64,000 bases of DNA, taken from the NCBI RefSeq assembly GCF_900149685.1, contig NZ_LT702999.1, positions 2,232,001-2,296,000 of the forward strand, read 5' to 3'. The position numbers were made by a program, and so were the translations under genes. This DNA is from Erythrobacter sp. Alg231-14 (GTDB lineage Bacteria; Pseudomonadota; Alphaproteobacteria; Sphingomonadales; Sphingomonadaceae). This document shows positions 34,272 to 44,167 of the stretch, in pieces (position 1 is the first letter of the stretch; every line of letters begins with the position of its first letter). Under the pieces are notes generated by a model. The model was not told the DNA's origin. It made no database searches and worked only from the letters and a program-made list of their open reading frames with translations.

Positions 34272-35374
34272 TGCGTGGGTTTCCTATTCTTGCTGCCCTT
34301 TTGTCATTGCTTGCCATGTGGGTTCCGACCCATGCGTCCGCAGAACGCATTCGCGATGTCGGCCAATTCGAAGGGCTTCGGGCCAACCAATTGACCGGCT
34401 ATGGCGTCGTTGTCGGCCTTCAGGGCACCGGCGATGACAATCTGGAATATGTCACAGAGGCGATGCGCGGCGTTTCAGGCCGGTTGGGCTTGCAATTGCC
34501 GCCTGGTGTTAATCCCAATTTGCGCAACGCCGCCGCCGTTATCATCACCGCCGAACTGCCCGCTTTTGCAAAGCCGGGCCAACGGATCGACATCACCGTA
34601 TCCACTTTGGGTCAGGCGCGGTCTTTGCGCGGCGGAGCTTTGGTTCTCGCGCCGCTTTATGGCGCCGATGGGCAGATTTACGCCATGGCTCAAGGGAACG
34701 TCGCGGTTGGCGGTTTGGGCGTTAGCGGGCGCGATGGATCACAATTGACGGTCAACATCACCACGGTGGGCCGGATTGCCGATGGCGCGTCGGTGGAACG
34801 CGCCGTGGCCACGGGGTTTGATCGCGAAGCAACTCTGCGTTTCAACCTGCATCAGGCCGATTTTCTCACAGCAAGCCGTGTGCGTGATGCGGTCAATTCG
34901 CGGTTCCCCGGTATGGCCAGCATCGCCGACGGGGTTAGCATTGAATTGACACTGCCATTTGGCAATGATGCGCGCGCCGCGGTTTTGGCAGAGATCGAAA
35001 TGCTGCCTGTGACGCCGGCTCCAGTCGCCGCGCGGGTTATCGTCAACAGCCGGACTGGAACTGTTGTCATCAACCAAGCCGTGCGTCTCGCGCCGGCCGC
35101 GATCAGCCACGGCAAACTGGTGATCCGGATCGATGAATCGCCCACGGTGGTGCAACCCGCCCCGTTTGCAAACGGTGTGACAGCAATCGAAGAATCAAGT
35201 GAGATCAGCGTCATTCAACGCGATGACCGGGTCGCCCTTATGCCTGGTGCTGCCAATCTGAGCGAAATTGTCGACGCCCTTAATTTGTTGGGTGTGGGCG
35301 CGTCTGACTTGGTCGTGATTTTGGAAAGCTTGAAGCAAGCTGGCGCTTTGCAAGCTGAAATGGTTGTCCTGTGA
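34271..35374 (+). CDS. flgI: Flagellar P-ring protein FlgI
   Basis: The 367-residue protein has a signal peptide (about 1-24) and the family opening ERIRDVGQFEGLRANQLTGYGVVVGLQGTGDD, followed by PGVNPNLRNAAAVIITAELPAFAKPGQRIDITVSTLG. It polymerises into the periplasmic P-ring with help from FlgA. Full length and full conservation leave no doubt. It overlaps flgH by one base and flgJ by four. Confidence 0.97.
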   Translation: MRGFPILAALLSLLAMWVPTHASAERIRDVGQFEGLRANQLTGYGVVVGLQGTGDDNLEYVTEAMRGVSGRLGLQLPPGVNPNLRNAAAVIITAELPAFAKPGQRIDITVSTLGQARSLRGGALVLAPLYGADGQIYAMAQGNVAVGGLGVSGRDGSQLTVNITTVGRIADGASVERAVATGFDREATLRFNLHQADFLTASRVRDAVNSRFPGMASIADGVSIELTLPFGNDARAAVLAEIEMLPVTPAPVAARVIVNSRTGTVVINQAVRLAPAAISHGKLVIRIDESPTVVQPAPFANGVTAIEESSEISVIQRDDRVALMPGAANLSEIVDALNLLGVGASDLVVILESLKQAGALQAEMVVL

Positions 35375-35676
35375 TTGGTCCGCTCACCCCTACACCTGCG
35401 TCTTCCGCGAATGAGGCGCCTTTGAGCCAAGCACGCCAAGATCTGCGCGAGGCAGCCGAAGGGTTTGAGGCGATCATGATCCGCCGGATGCTGGAAAGCG
35501 CCCGTGCATCGAGCTTTGCACAGGACGCGCCGCTAACCGGCGGCGGTTTGAAACAATTCGAAAAGATGCGCGATGAGCACTTTGCCGATCTTGCATCGGT
35601 ATCGGGTGCATTCGGGTTTGCCCGGAGTATCGAGGAACAACTTGCTCAATTTGTTGATGGCAAAAGCACAGAGTAA
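35371..35676 (+). CDS. flgJ: Rod-binding protein FlgJ, N-terminal type only
   Basis: The 101-residue protein consists only of the rod-binding half: LREAAEGFEAIMIRRMLESARAS and LKQFEKMRDEHFADLASVSGAFGFARSIEEQL. Enterobacterial FlgJ also carries a muramidase half, absent here; the lytic transglycosylase at 24583-25722 could supply that activity. The start is a GTG at 35371 that overlaps the flgI stop by four bases. It overlaps flgK by one base. Confidence 0.92.
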   Translation: MIGPLTPTPASSANEAPLSQARQDLREAAEGFEAIMIRRMLESARASSFAQDAPLTGGGLKQFEKMRDEHFADLASVSGAFGFARSIEEQLAQFVDGKSTE

Positions 35677-37034
35677 TGCCAACCAGCCTCATCTCTATCG
35701 GCCGCAGCGGGGCCGCCGCGGCACGCGCCAGCCTTGAGCTGACGGCGCAGAATATCGCGAATGCGTCCAACCCGGATTATGTCCGGCGCACGACAAGCCA
35801 AAGCGAATTTGTCGCCAGCGCAACGATCGATTTCCAATCGAGAACATCGTTCAGCGGCACACGCGCCGGAGACGTGCAACGCGCCAACAGCGAATTGATC
35901 CAAAGACAGGCGCGCGACAGTGGGTCGGACTTGTCCCGCGCACAGGCGGAATTGTCGGGCCTGAGAGATGCCGAAACGGCGTTGGAAAATTCGCGAATTT
36001 TCGAAGGTCTCGTCGATTTTGAGGCCGCTCTCACTCTGCTCGAAAGCGATCCCAGCGATTCCGCTTTGCGCACCGGCGCGTTGGAAACGGCGCGGCAATT
36101 GACCAGCACGTTTCAGTTTGCCGACACTGCTTTGGGCAATGCCCGCGCATTGGTCGAAGATGATCTGTCGATTGGCGCCGAAAGTGTGAACGGCGCGACT
36201 GAGGAATTGACCCGGATCAATTTGGCCCTGGTCAATTCGCGCGAAGGAACAGCCGGCCGCGCATCCTTGTTGGACGCTCGTGATGCCTCCTTGCGCGACC
36301 TTGCCGATGAATTTGGTATCTCGGTGCAATTCGACGATTTTGGCGCAGCCGAGGTTCGCATAGCGGCGGCCCCGCCTGCGGCGAGCGGAAGCGGCCCCAT
36401 CTTGGTTTCCGGTACCATCGCCAACACAGTGACCGCATCGGTTGCCGCCGACGGCTCTAGCACTTTTGACATTGGCGGTGTGCAATTCACGCCGACCAGT
36501 GGAGCTATGGCCGGCCGCGCGGCGGCTCTTTCCGATTTGGCGTTAAGACAAAACGAATTGGACGCCGCAGCGGCGGCAGTGATTGATCGCGCAAACACCG
36601 CGCAAGCGGCAGGCGCAGCGATTGATGGCTCTCCCGGGCAACCCCTGTTTTCGGGGAGCAATGCGGGGGACATCGCGCTGGCATTGAACGATGGGTCTGG
36701 TTTAGCTTTGGCACCGGCGGGCTCACCGGCCGGCAGCCGTGACACTGCCAATCTGACCAATCTGATTGCCGCATTTGGTGCCGATGACGGGCCAATTGCT
36801 TCAACCGACCGATCGCTCCTCGCCTTGTCCAGCCGCATTGCGGGCCTGGAAACGACCCGCGAAGGTTTGGCGATCATCAATTCGAGCGCTGAGGCAGAAT
36901 TGCTGAGCGAAACGGGTGTCGATTTGGATGCAGAGGCGGCCAATCTGATCCGCCTGCAACAGGCATTCGAAGCGAACAGCCGCGTGATTCAGGTCGCCAA
37001 CGACCTGTTCGACACGATCCTTGGCCTGCGATGA
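35676..37034 (+). CDS. flgK: Hook-filament junction protein FlgK (HAP1)
   Basis: The 452-residue protein begins with the flagellar axial motif (AAARASLELTAQNIANASNPDYVRRTT) and ends in ANLIRLQQAFEANSRVIQVANDLFDTILGLR, the canonical FlgK C-helix. It joins hook and filament with FlgL, and is exported bound to FlgN. Most FlgK proteins are 450-650 residues, so the central domain is near the lower limit. It follows flgJ directly and precedes flgL by 18 bases. Confidence 0.94.
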   Translation: MPTSLISIGRSGAAAARASLELTAQNIANASNPDYVRRTTSQSEFVASATIDFQSRTSFSGTRAGDVQRANSELIQRQARDSGSDLSRAQAELSGLRDAETALENSRIFEGLVDFEAALTLLESDPSDSALRTGALETARQLTSTFQFADTALGNARALVEDDLSIGAESVNGATEELTRINLALVNSREGTAGRASLLDARDASLRDLADEFGISVQFDDFGAAEVRIAAAPPAASGSGPILVSGTIANTVTASVAADGSSTFDIGGVQFTPTSGAMAGRAAALSDLALRQNELDAAAAAVIDRANTAQAAGAAIDGSPGQPLFSGSNAGDIALALNDGSGLALAPAGSPAGSRDTANLTNLIAAFGADDGPIASTDRSLLALSSRIAGLETTREGLAIINSSAEAELLSETGVDLDAEAANLIRLQQAFEANSRVIQVANDLFDTILGLR

Positions 37035-37052
37035 AAACCGGGAGACGCAAGA

Positions 37053-37970
37053 ATGACCTCTGTTAGCAATTCGACCGGCGCATTTTTTGAACGCTCTCTT
37101 GTTCAGATGGGTGCGTTGCGTGGGTCCGTTGAACGGTTTCAAACCGAAATAGCCACCGGCGAACGCATCCAACGCGGATCCGATGATCCGGTTGGCGCGG
37201 CACGTCTGCGGGCCCTGACCCGGCTGGAACGGCGCGGCGACACCGAAGAAGAGAATGCTGCCCGTTTGGGACAGGATTTGTCCGAAGCGGCCAATCAGAT
37301 CGAAGGCATCGTATCCATCCTACAACGGGCGCGCGAACTGTCCGTTGCTGCGGCCAACGACCCTGTTGGAGAAAATGGACGGGCTGCGATTGCCGAAGAA
37401 TTGGAGCAAATGGCAGAGGAAATGTTCGCTCGGTCCAACACACAATCGATCACCGGTGCGCCTTTATTCGCAGGGACCGCTGGATCGCCTGCCTTCCTTC
37501 GGGATGCGAATGGAGTGGTCACATACAATGGCAACAATCAAAACGGCGCCGTTCCAATCGCGGCGGGCACCAGTGTCGAACGCGGCGTAACCGGCGAACA
37601 ATTGTTTGAATTTGACGACAACGGAACGCCCAGCAGCAATTTCGCGGTTCTCACCGATCTGGCGATTGCTCTGCGCGGTGGCGCTATGGATCCGGCCATC
37701 GCCGCCCAAGACGCGCTCTCCGGGATAGATTCCGCGCTCGACAACGCCAATCGCAGTCAGACCGTTATCGGCACCCGGCTCGCGTGGGTGGAATCGATCC
37801 AACAAGATCAACAAACCCGCGCCATCGATGTGGCGGAACAACGTTCGGATATTGGCGACACCGATATCGCGGATACAATCGTGCGGTTGCAACAAACGCT
37901 GACGGCGCTCGAAGCGAGCCAGGCCAGCTTCACCCGCGTGAGTTCGTTGACGTTGTTCAACGCGCTTTAA
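37053..37970 (+). CDS. flgL: Hook-filament junction protein FlgL (HAP3)
   Basis: The 305-residue flagellin-like protein has FQTEIATGERIQRGSDDPVGAARLRAL at the N-terminus and the C-terminal helix DTDIADTIVRLQQTLTALEASQASFTRVSSLTLFNAL, the standard FlgL motifs. It is shorter than some relatives but complete at both conserved ends. It is the last axial gene in this operon; motA begins 27 bases later. Confidence 0.94.
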   Translation: MTSVSNSTGAFFERSLVQMGALRGSVERFQTEIATGERIQRGSDDPVGAARLRALTRLERRGDTEEENAARLGQDLSEAANQIEGIVSILQRARELSVAAANDPVGENGRAAIAEELEQMAEEMFARSNTQSITGAPLFAGTAGSPAFLRDANGVVTYNGNNQNGAVPIAAGTSVERGVTGEQLFEFDDNGTPSSNFAVLTDLAIALRGGAMDPAIAAQDALSGIDSALDNANRSQTVIGTRLAWVESIQQDQQTRAIDVAEQRSDIGDTDIADTIVRLQQTLTALEASQASFTRVSSLTLFNAL

Positions 37971-37997
37971 CGCCCGTATTTTGGAAGGAATGAAGCT

Positions 37998-38861
37998 GTG
38001 TTTGCCGGTATCGGTATTGTTGTTTTGCTCGTCATGGTTTTTGGCGGCTACACCCTTGCTGGGGGTGCAATGGGGCCCATCCTTTCGGCATTGCCGTTGG
38101 AGATGATGATGATCGGCGGGGCCGCGATCGGGGCCACGCTGATCGGCAATTCCATGCATGAACTAAAGCTTTTGGGCGGGGGCTTGGGCAAGGTTTTCAA
38201 AGGCCCCAAATACACCGACGATGACCATATCGATGCCATCGCATTGACCAGCAAGTTGATGAAAGTGCTGCGATCGGACGGTGCAGTGGCGTTGGAAAGC
38301 CACGTGACCGAGCCCGAGAACTCCGCCATTTTTAGCGAATATCCGCGCCTTCAAAAAGACGAAGTGGTCGTAAATTTGATTTGCGATCCGCTCACTTTGT
38401 TGGTGGTGTCATCGGGCACGCTCGACACACATGCGGTGGAAGATGTGATCGACAATGCCATCAAAACTCAAATGCACGAAATGGATGAACCCAGCCACGC
38501 GATCCAATCATTGGCCGACGCGTTCCCGGCTTTGGGCATTGTGGCCGCCGTTTTGGGGATCATCAAAACCATGGGAGCCATCGATCAACCGCCAGCGATT
38601 TTGGGCAAGATGATCGGCGGCGCATTGGTTGGGACGTTTTTGGGCGTTCTATTGGCCTATGGCTTTGCTGGACCGATGGCGAGCCGTTTGAAACAGGTGA
38701 ACGCGCATGACCAACAAATCCTGCACTCGATCAAACAGGTGATTGTCGCCAGTTTGCACGGCTATCCGCAACCCTTGGTCCTCGAAGCGGCGCGTTCCGG
38801 CCTGCCGCCGGCGCATCGCCCAAAACTGACCGATTTGCTCGATACGATGCGGGGCCGGTAA
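37998..38861 (+). CDS. motA: Flagellar stator protein MotA
   Basis: The 287-residue inner-membrane protein has four membrane helices and the MotA hallmarks: GAAIGATLIGNS near the second helix, the charged cytoplasmic loop, then DAFPALGIVAAVLGIIKTMGAI with the conserved proline and GKMIGGALVGTFLGVLLAYGFAGPMA. The sequence is of the proton-driven MotA class. The start is GTG 37998. With MotB it converts proton flow into torque. The gene is one base from motB and the pair ends the conserved flagellar operon. Confidence 0.95.
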   Translation: MFAGIGIVVLLVMVFGGYTLAGGAMGPILSALPLEMMMIGGAAIGATLIGNSMHELKLLGGGLGKVFKGPKYTDDDHIDAIALTSKLMKVLRSDGAVALESHVTEPENSAIFSEYPRLQKDEVVVNLICDPLTLLVVSSGTLDTHAVEDVIDNAIKTQMHEMDEPSHAIQSLADAFPALGIVAAVLGIIKTMGAIDQPPAILGKMIGGALVGTFLGVLLAYGFAGPMASRLKQVNAHDQQILHSIKQVIVASLHGYPQPLVLEAARSGLPPAHRPKLTDLLDTMRGR

Positions 38862-38862
38862 C

Positions 38863-39897
38863 ATGGCCGAAGCCGCAGCAGCAGCGGGTGAGATTCCGGC
38901 ACCCATCATCGTCAAAAAAATCACAATTGCCGGCGGCGATGGCCATCATGGCGGGGCTTGGAAAGTTGCCTATGCCGATTTTGTGACGGCGATGATGGCG
39001 TTCTTTTTGCTGCTTTGGCTTTTGGGTGCGACCGAGGAAAACCAACGCAAAGGCATCGCCGATTACTTCACTCCGACATTGGTGAAAACGCGCCAACAAA
39101 GCGCCGGTTCGGACGGGTTCTTGGGTGGTTCTTCGCTAACGGATGTCGACAATTACCCCCATGCCGGAGGTCAAACAGGCACATTGGCGATCACCATTCC
39201 GCGCGACGCCCAAGGCGGACCCGTCGAAGGAGGCGGTGACGGAAAATCGGTCGAGGATAAGCTAAAAGAAATCCGCGAAGAGATCGATGAGGCTTTGTCG
39301 GCGAAGCGAGAATTGTCGCGTTTTGCTCGTCAGGTCCGCGTGATGCGCGCGCCCGAAGGGATCCGGATCGATCTAGTGGATGACGCCGATTTCGCGATGT
39401 TCGCCCTTGGCACGACCGTCCTAACTCAGGATGCCCGCGACATATTGGAAGTGATCGGGGAAACGGTCAAAGACCAAACCACGCCGTTGATCCTGCGCGG
39501 TCACACCGATTCACTGCCATGGCGCAATGGGATCACCGCCAACAATTGGTCATTGTCCGCCGGACGCGCAGAGGCCACGCGGCAACAATTGATACGCAGC
39601 GGTGTCGCCAGCGACCGATTTGCCCGGATCGAAGGAGTCGCCGAAACAGAGCCTCTTATCGTTGATAATCCGGCCGATCCGCGCAACCGCCGCATTTCGC
39701 TTTTGTTGTTGGAGGAACCCCGTGCACGAGGACGCAGACGCCCGCAACCAACCCGCATCAGCGACGCAGGAAACGCATCGCAGGATACCATAGGCGCCGT
39801 TTCAGGCACCACGGATCCTGTTACAGAAGCGCCAACACAACAGGCCAGTGGAAATCCCTTAAGTGAAACCGCGCAGGGGTCCGCTTCGACCCCATAA
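38863..39897 (+). CDS. motB: Flagellar stator protein MotB
   Basis: The 344-residue protein has a single membrane helix beginning WKVAYADFVTAMMAFFLLLWLL, with the proton-binding Asp39, then a plug/linker and an OmpA-type peptidoglycan-binding domain (LILRGHTDSLPWRNGITANNWSLSAGRA, with NRRISLLLL). The domain anchors the stator to the cell wall. The C-terminal tail of about 45 residues is Ser/Thr/Gln-rich. The HAD-family gene begins 52 bases later with no terminator between. Confidence 0.96.
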   Translation: MAEAAAAAGEIPAPIIVKKITIAGGDGHHGGAWKVAYADFVTAMMAFFLLLWLLGATEENQRKGIADYFTPTLVKTRQQSAGSDGFLGGSSLTDVDNYPHAGGQTGTLAITIPRDAQGGPVEGGGDGKSVEDKLKEIREEIDEALSAKRELSRFARQVRVMRAPEGIRIDLVDDADFAMFALGTTVLTQDARDILEVIGETVKDQTTPLILRGHTDSLPWRNGITANNWSLSAGRAEATRQQLIRSGVASDRFARIEGVAETEPLIVDNPADPRNRRISLLLLEEPRARGRRRPQPTRISDAGNASQDTIGAVSGTTDPVTEAPTQQASGNPLSETAQGSASTP

Positions 39898-39949
39898 ACC
39901 ATGTCCGCTTAGCTCGTATCCCTGACACATTGAAAAGGGGATATGAGCA

Positions 39950-42436
39950 ATGACCAACATCATCCTGCCGCATGAATTGCCGAACGCGTTAGAGCATGGG
40001 CCGCACAATATGCGGGTGCTGTCGCTGGACTGCTTTGACACGCTGCTTTGGCGCGATTGTTACGCGCCCACCGATGTGTTTGCGGGCCTCCCCTCTGTTT
40101 CCACCGGCCAACGGATCGTCGGCGAAACCCGCGCACGCAAGGTGCAAAACACGCTGAGAGGCGGCGGTGAAGTTGGGTTGGCTGCTATCTATGACCATGC
40201 CATGCCAAACGCATGCGACACGGATCGCGATGCTGCGATCACGGCAGAGTTAATTGCTGAAGCCGACGTGTGCTTTGGGTTTGAACCCACCATTGAATTG
40301 ATGGCTGCGGCAAAAGCGGTGGGGCATAAGGTCATCATCGTGTCGGACACCTATTTGAACGCCGATCAGCTTTTGGAATTGATCAGGCGCGCGGCGGGTG
40401 ATGATGTTGCCGGATTGATTGACCGCGTTTTCGCATCGAGCGAAGCGGGCATCTCCAAATCACAAGGGCTTCTGGCCAAAGCGCTCAAGACGATGAAATG
40501 CCGAGCGGATCAAATGCTGCATATCGGCGATAACAAATCCGCCGATTATGATGGTGCGCGCGCTTTGGGCGTGCCGGCGCTGCATTTGGCCCAGTTTCAA
40601 CAGGTCGCACGGCAACGGTTTCGGTTTGAAAGAACGTGCCAGCAAATCATAGGCGATGCAGCGGATGAAGCCCGTGGTTTGATGCCCCACCGCGCCATGC
40701 TGTCGCGTGACGAACCTCAATCGGATGACGCGGCGCATGCATTGGGCCTCACCGTGCTTGGCCCGGTGTTCCATGCCTACGATCAATGGCTGCGCCACGA
40801 AGCGCGCGAATTGGAACAGGAACGCGGGGGCAAGGTGCATTGGTTGTTTATGCTGCGCGATGGTCATTTGCCGCATATCGTCCATGACGCGGGCGGTTCG
40901 ACGGTCAGCACTGCCCGGGTTGAGATCAGCCGTTTCACCGCCATCGGGGCGTCGATGTCCACTCGCAAAGCTTACATCGCGCAATACGCCCAAGAGTTCG
41001 GCCTAAACCCGATGACTTTGGCGCGCCAGATGCTGATGCAAGACGACGAAATTGCCCGTGTTGTTGGCGATCCAAAAACCGAAACGGAAAAGGTCGAGGC
41101 GAGCCATCGGCTGCGCGATGAATTGCGCAAAGGACAGCGCGAAAAGGTCACCCGACGACGGTCGCGTGCACGGGCAGAGCGCCTTATTGAACACGTCCGA
41201 GCCCAGGTGAACCCGCAACCCGGCGACACATTGATGTTGGTCGATTTGGGTTACAATGGATCGGCCCAAGATCGGATCGACGCGATCCTTTCCGAAGCGT
41301 TCAAAGTGCATGTAGCGGGGCGGTATCTCCTGTTGCGCGAGATGGCGGCGACGGGGCTCGATAAAAAGGGTTTGATCGACGATCGGCATTTCGACGCGGA
41401 ATTGTTGGAGGCACTTTGCGGTAACGTCGCCGTGATCGAGCAATTGGCGACGTGCGAATTGGGATCGGTGATCGATTTCGCGGATGATGGCACCCCCATT
41501 CGCAAAGCCAGCAGCGTCAAAGGCGCGCAAAGCGATGTGCGCGACCGCGTTCAATCCGGTGCCGTCGATTATGCCAAAGCGGCCGCGGCACCACCAATTG
41601 TCCGCACAATGTGGACCCATTCTGATCGGGCTTTGAGAGACATGGCCGCCAGCGTCCTAACGCGGTTCATGTTCCTTCCCATGCCGCATGAATTGAACGT
41701 GCTCAAAAGCTTTGAACACGATGTCAATTTGGGCAGCGAACGATTGGTCGGTCTGTTCGATGAAGCACACGCCCATGAAGGCCTGCGTCGCAGGGGGTTG
41801 TTCTATATGAAGGGTTCTGCGCGCATGTTCCTGCCAGCCGAAATCGTGCACGAAGATATAAACACACGCCTTTCCTTGTTCGCCCAGAAGCGTTTTGCGC
41901 TGGGACTTTCATACTCTGATGCGGCGGCAAAGAGCGTCCCGATTCCGGCATTCTATGTAAGCGATCATGACAGCACCCAAACCACCATTCACGCCCAACC
42001 AACGCATGATGGTTATTACACCGCGCGCCTGCCGGTGACCGAAGCGATGCGGGCCGTTGGCCTACAAGTTGGGTCGGCTTTTGAGTGGTTCGAATTGGTC
42101 AGCATCACGGCCTCGCGTGTCTACGGATTAATAGGCGGCGACTTGAACGACGCACGCCCAAGCGAGGTTTTGGCGCAGTTCGACAAAGTGAAAGAACACG
42201 CAATCGGCATCCTCGAATGCACCGATCCGGCGGCATTTGTGCTGGTCAATCCGCCAGCTCAACGCGAAGGCGATGATCAACTTATGATCGAAATTGTAAT
42301 GCGCCCATTGCGCCGGCGGGCCGCCATCCCCGCACAGGCTACTCACGTACAAACGACCCATGCGGATGGTGGCCAATTGGCCGTCTCAACCCCTCCGCTT
42401 TCCCCCTCCTCCAACATGAAGGGCGCCGCAGCATGA
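39950..42436 (+). CDS. Large HAD-superfamily protein (COG5610-like)
   Basis: The 828-residue protein starts with a HAD hydrolase domain: LSLDCFDTLLWRD (motif I; nucleophile Asp27, then Asp30-Thr31), VIIVSDTYLNADQLLEL (motif II), ISKSQGLLAKAL (motif III Lys) and LHIGDNKSADYDGARALG (motif IV). The remaining 600 residues match no family I can name, but contain WLFMLRDGHLPHIV and MLVDLGYNGSAQDRID. This FDTLL-type HAD architecture resembles COG5610 proteins, often encoded in surface-glycan loci. It overlaps the methyltransferase gene by four bases and lies between motB and fliC. A phosphatase or transferase modifying flagellar or surface components is inferred only. Confidence 0.75.
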   Translation: MTNIILPHELPNALEHGPHNMRVLSLDCFDTLLWRDCYAPTDVFAGLPSVSTGQRIVGETRARKVQNTLRGGGEVGLAAIYDHAMPNACDTDRDAAITAELIAEADVCFGFEPTIELMAAAKAVGHKVIIVSDTYLNADQLLELIRRAAGDDVAGLIDRVFASSEAGISKSQGLLAKALKTMKCRADQMLHIGDNKSADYDGARALGVPALHLAQFQQVARQRFRFERTCQQIIGDAADEARGLMPHRAMLSRDEPQSDDAAHALGLTVLGPVFHAYDQWLRHEARELEQERGGKVHWLFMLRDGHLPHIVHDAGGSTVSTARVEISRFTAIGASMSTRKAYIAQYAQEFGLNPMTLARQMLMQDDEIARVVGDPKTETEKVEASHRLRDELRKGQREKVTRRRSRARAERLIEHVRAQVNPQPGDTLMLVDLGYNGSAQDRIDAILSEAFKVHVAGRYLLLREMAATGLDKKGLIDDRHFDAELLEALCGNVAVIEQLATCELGSVIDFADDGTPIRKASSVKGAQSDVRDRVQSGAVDYAKAAAAPPIVRTMWTHSDRALRDMAASVLTRFMFLPMPHELNVLKSFEHDVNLGSERLVGLFDEAHAHEGLRRRGLFYMKGSARMFLPAEIVHEDINTRLSLFAQKRFALGLSYSDAAAKSVPIPAFYVSDHDSTQTTIHAQPTHDGYYTARLPVTEAMRAVGLQVGSAFEWFELVSITASRVYGLIGGDLNDARPSEVLAQFDKVKEHAIGILECTDPAAFVLVNPPAQREGDDQLMIEIVMRPLRRRAAIPAQATHVQTTHADGGQLAVSTPPLSPSSNMKGAAA

Positions 42437-43260
42437 GCGAACTCCTTATCCATTCTATGTCCGAATTTTCGAGCCTAATTTTGCCATGTCTCGATGAAGC
42501 GAAAGTCACAGAAATTTCCGAGATTGGCAGCGAGTTTGGCGGCATGTCGAAAGTCTTGGCTCTGCGCGCCCGCGAACAAGGCGGCACGCTCAATTGCATC
42601 GATCCCGAACCGGCCACCGGCTTTGTGGATTGGGCCAGCGAAGAAGAATGCGTGAACCATATCGCGCAACCAAGCTTGGACGCACTAAAGACCTGTGGCG
42701 CTGCGGATGCGTGGTTCATTGATGGGGATCACAATTACTACACTGTGTCCCATGAACTGGCCGCGATTGATGCGATTCAGAAGGACGCAGACCGACCGCT
42801 TCTCGCCTTTTTGCATGACGTGTCATGGCCGTGTGCGCGGCGCGATTTCTACTACGCTCCCGATCGAGTCCCCGCCGGTTGGCGTCACCCTCACAGTTAC
42901 GATCACGGGGTGAAATTGGGCGAAGCCGGCGTCGTCGAAGGGCGCGGGTTTCGCGGTATGGGGCAATTCGCCGTCGCTTTGGATGATGGCGGGCCACGCA
43001 ATGGTGTTTTAACCGCCGTTGAGGATTTCCTACGCCAAGCGGACACCGACGAACGACCGCTTTATTATGTCCATGTTCCCGCTGTATTCGGGCTGGGCGT
43101 GGTGTTTGACGCAAAGGCAGAATGGTCAGAAGCTGTGGCGCAATTCTTGCTGCCTTATCATGCCAATCCATTGATCGCTCGGCTTGAGGAAAACCGGTTG
43201 CGCAATTACCTCGAAGTGATTGAGCAACAAGATCAAGTCGCTCTCGACCTGGTCGATTGA
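42433..43260 (+). CDS. Class I SAM-dependent methyltransferase-like protein
   Basis: The 275-residue protein looks like a class I methyltransferase of the Methyltransf_24 type. EISEIGSEFGGMSKVLALRA replaces the usual glycine-rich SAM motif, LNCIDPEP gives an acidic post-I residue, and DAWFIDGDHNYYTVSHELAAIDA is the motif often called WIDGDH. The last third has DHGVKLGEAG and a helical tail. The acceptor is unknown. Its ATG overlaps the HAD stop (ATGA), so the two form one unit. Position in a flagellar operon suggests modification of flagellin or of a precursor sugar, but this is inference. A strong terminator follows, shared with fliC. Confidence 0.7.
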   Translation: MSELLIHSMSEFSSLILPCLDEAKVTEISEIGSEFGGMSKVLALRAREQGGTLNCIDPEPATGFVDWASEEECVNHIAQPSLDALKTCGAADAWFIDGDHNYYTVSHELAAIDAIQKDADRPLLAFLHDVSWPCARRDFYYAPDRVPAGWRHPHSYDHGVKLGEAGVVEGRGFRGMGQFAVALDDGGPRNGVLTAVEDFLRQADTDERPLYYVHVPAVFGLGVVFDAKAEWSEAVAQFLLPYHANPLIARLEENRLRNYLEVIEQQDQVALDLVD

Positions 43261-43282
43261 CGGTCCGTTTCTCTACAACAGA

Positions 43283-43319
43283 AAAGCCCGGAGCGTGATC
43301 GCTCCGGGCTTTCTTTTTT
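43283..43319. terminator. Strong bidirectional intrinsic terminator
   Basis: AAAGCCCGGAGCG and CGCTCCGGGCTTT form a perfect 13-bp stem around TGAT, followed by CTTTTTT on the plus side. On the minus strand the stem is followed by only a short T-run. It ends the flgB-to-methyltransferase unit and likely also fliC. Confidence 0.95.
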
Positions 43320-43348
43320 GCCCATATGGGGCGGTTGTCGCGGGCTCC

Positions 43349-44167
43349 TTACCGCAGCAGTGACAGGACACTTTGTTGCGATTGGTTCGCCTGAGCCAGC
43401 ATCGCGGTCGATGCCTGACTTAGGATCTGGGCTTTGGCCAGCGCGGTCGTTTCCGATGAATAATCGGTGTCTTCGATCCGTGATCGGGCATCGGCCAGAT
43501 TTGTCGATGTGGTGGTCAAGTTGTTGATCGCCGATTCCAGACGGTTTTGACCCGCACCCAAGGACGATCGTGCCGTGTTCACCGCCTGGAGGCCGGCGTC
43601 CACATTTGTGATCGCGGTGGCCGCGTTGGTGGTTGAACTGACATCGAGGCCCGCTGCATCAAGGTTGGTGTCATCGATCGCGGTGCTAGTGATGTCGATA
43701 CTGCGACCGGCGTCAATTTGGATGGAAACGCTGACATCGCTGCCGCTGGTTGTGCTGAAGAGCGACACGCCGTTGAATTCGGTGTTGCTCAAGATGTCGT
43801 CAATTTGAGAAGCGAGTTCGGTAACCTCTGTGTCGAGGAAGCCGCGGTCTGTTGCGTCCAAAGTGCCGTTTTGCGATTGGACCGCAAGTTCGCGGACACG
43901 TTGCAGCATGTTGGAAACTTCGTCCAACGCGCCTTCGGCCGTTTGGGCCAATGCGATACCGTCATTGGCGTTGCGGATACCTTGGTTCAAGGCGCGGATG
44001 TCGCTGGTGAAACCGGTCGCGATTGAAAGGCCGGCGGCGTCGTCGGATGCGCTGTTGATGCGGCTGCCTGTCGAAAGGCGCTCCATCGCATCGCCGAGCA
44101 TTTCGTTGGCTTTCATGCTGGCGTTTTGAGCGCGCAGTGCCGAAGTGTTGGTGTTAATTACGGACAT
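43349..44167 (-). CDS. fliC: Flagellin FliC
   Basis: The 272-residue flagellin consists almost only of the conserved ends: [19 protein letters not shown] and [20 protein letters not shown] at the N-terminus, and [25 protein letters not shown] with [13 protein letters not shown] at the C-terminus. The middle (about 140-190) is short, so the surface-exposed D2/D3 domains are essentially missing. It is the only flagellin gene in the window. GGGAGTTTCTTC precedes the ATG. It converges on the HAD/methyltransferase unit and is divergent from flbD. Late expression by FliA is expected. Confidence 0.96.
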   Translation of the reverse strand: MSVINTNTSALRAQNASMKANEMLGDAMERLSTGSRINSASDDAAGLSIATGFTSDIRALNQGIRNANDGIALAQTAEGALDEVSNMLQRVRELAVQSQNGTLDATDRGFLDTEVTELASQIDDILSNTEFNGVSLFSTTSGSDVSVSIQIDAGRSIDITSTAIDDTNLDAAGLDVSSTTNAATAITNVDAGLQAVNTARSSLGAGQNRLESAINNLTTTSTNLADARSRIEDTDYSSETTALAKAQILSQASTAMLAQANQSQQSVLSLLR

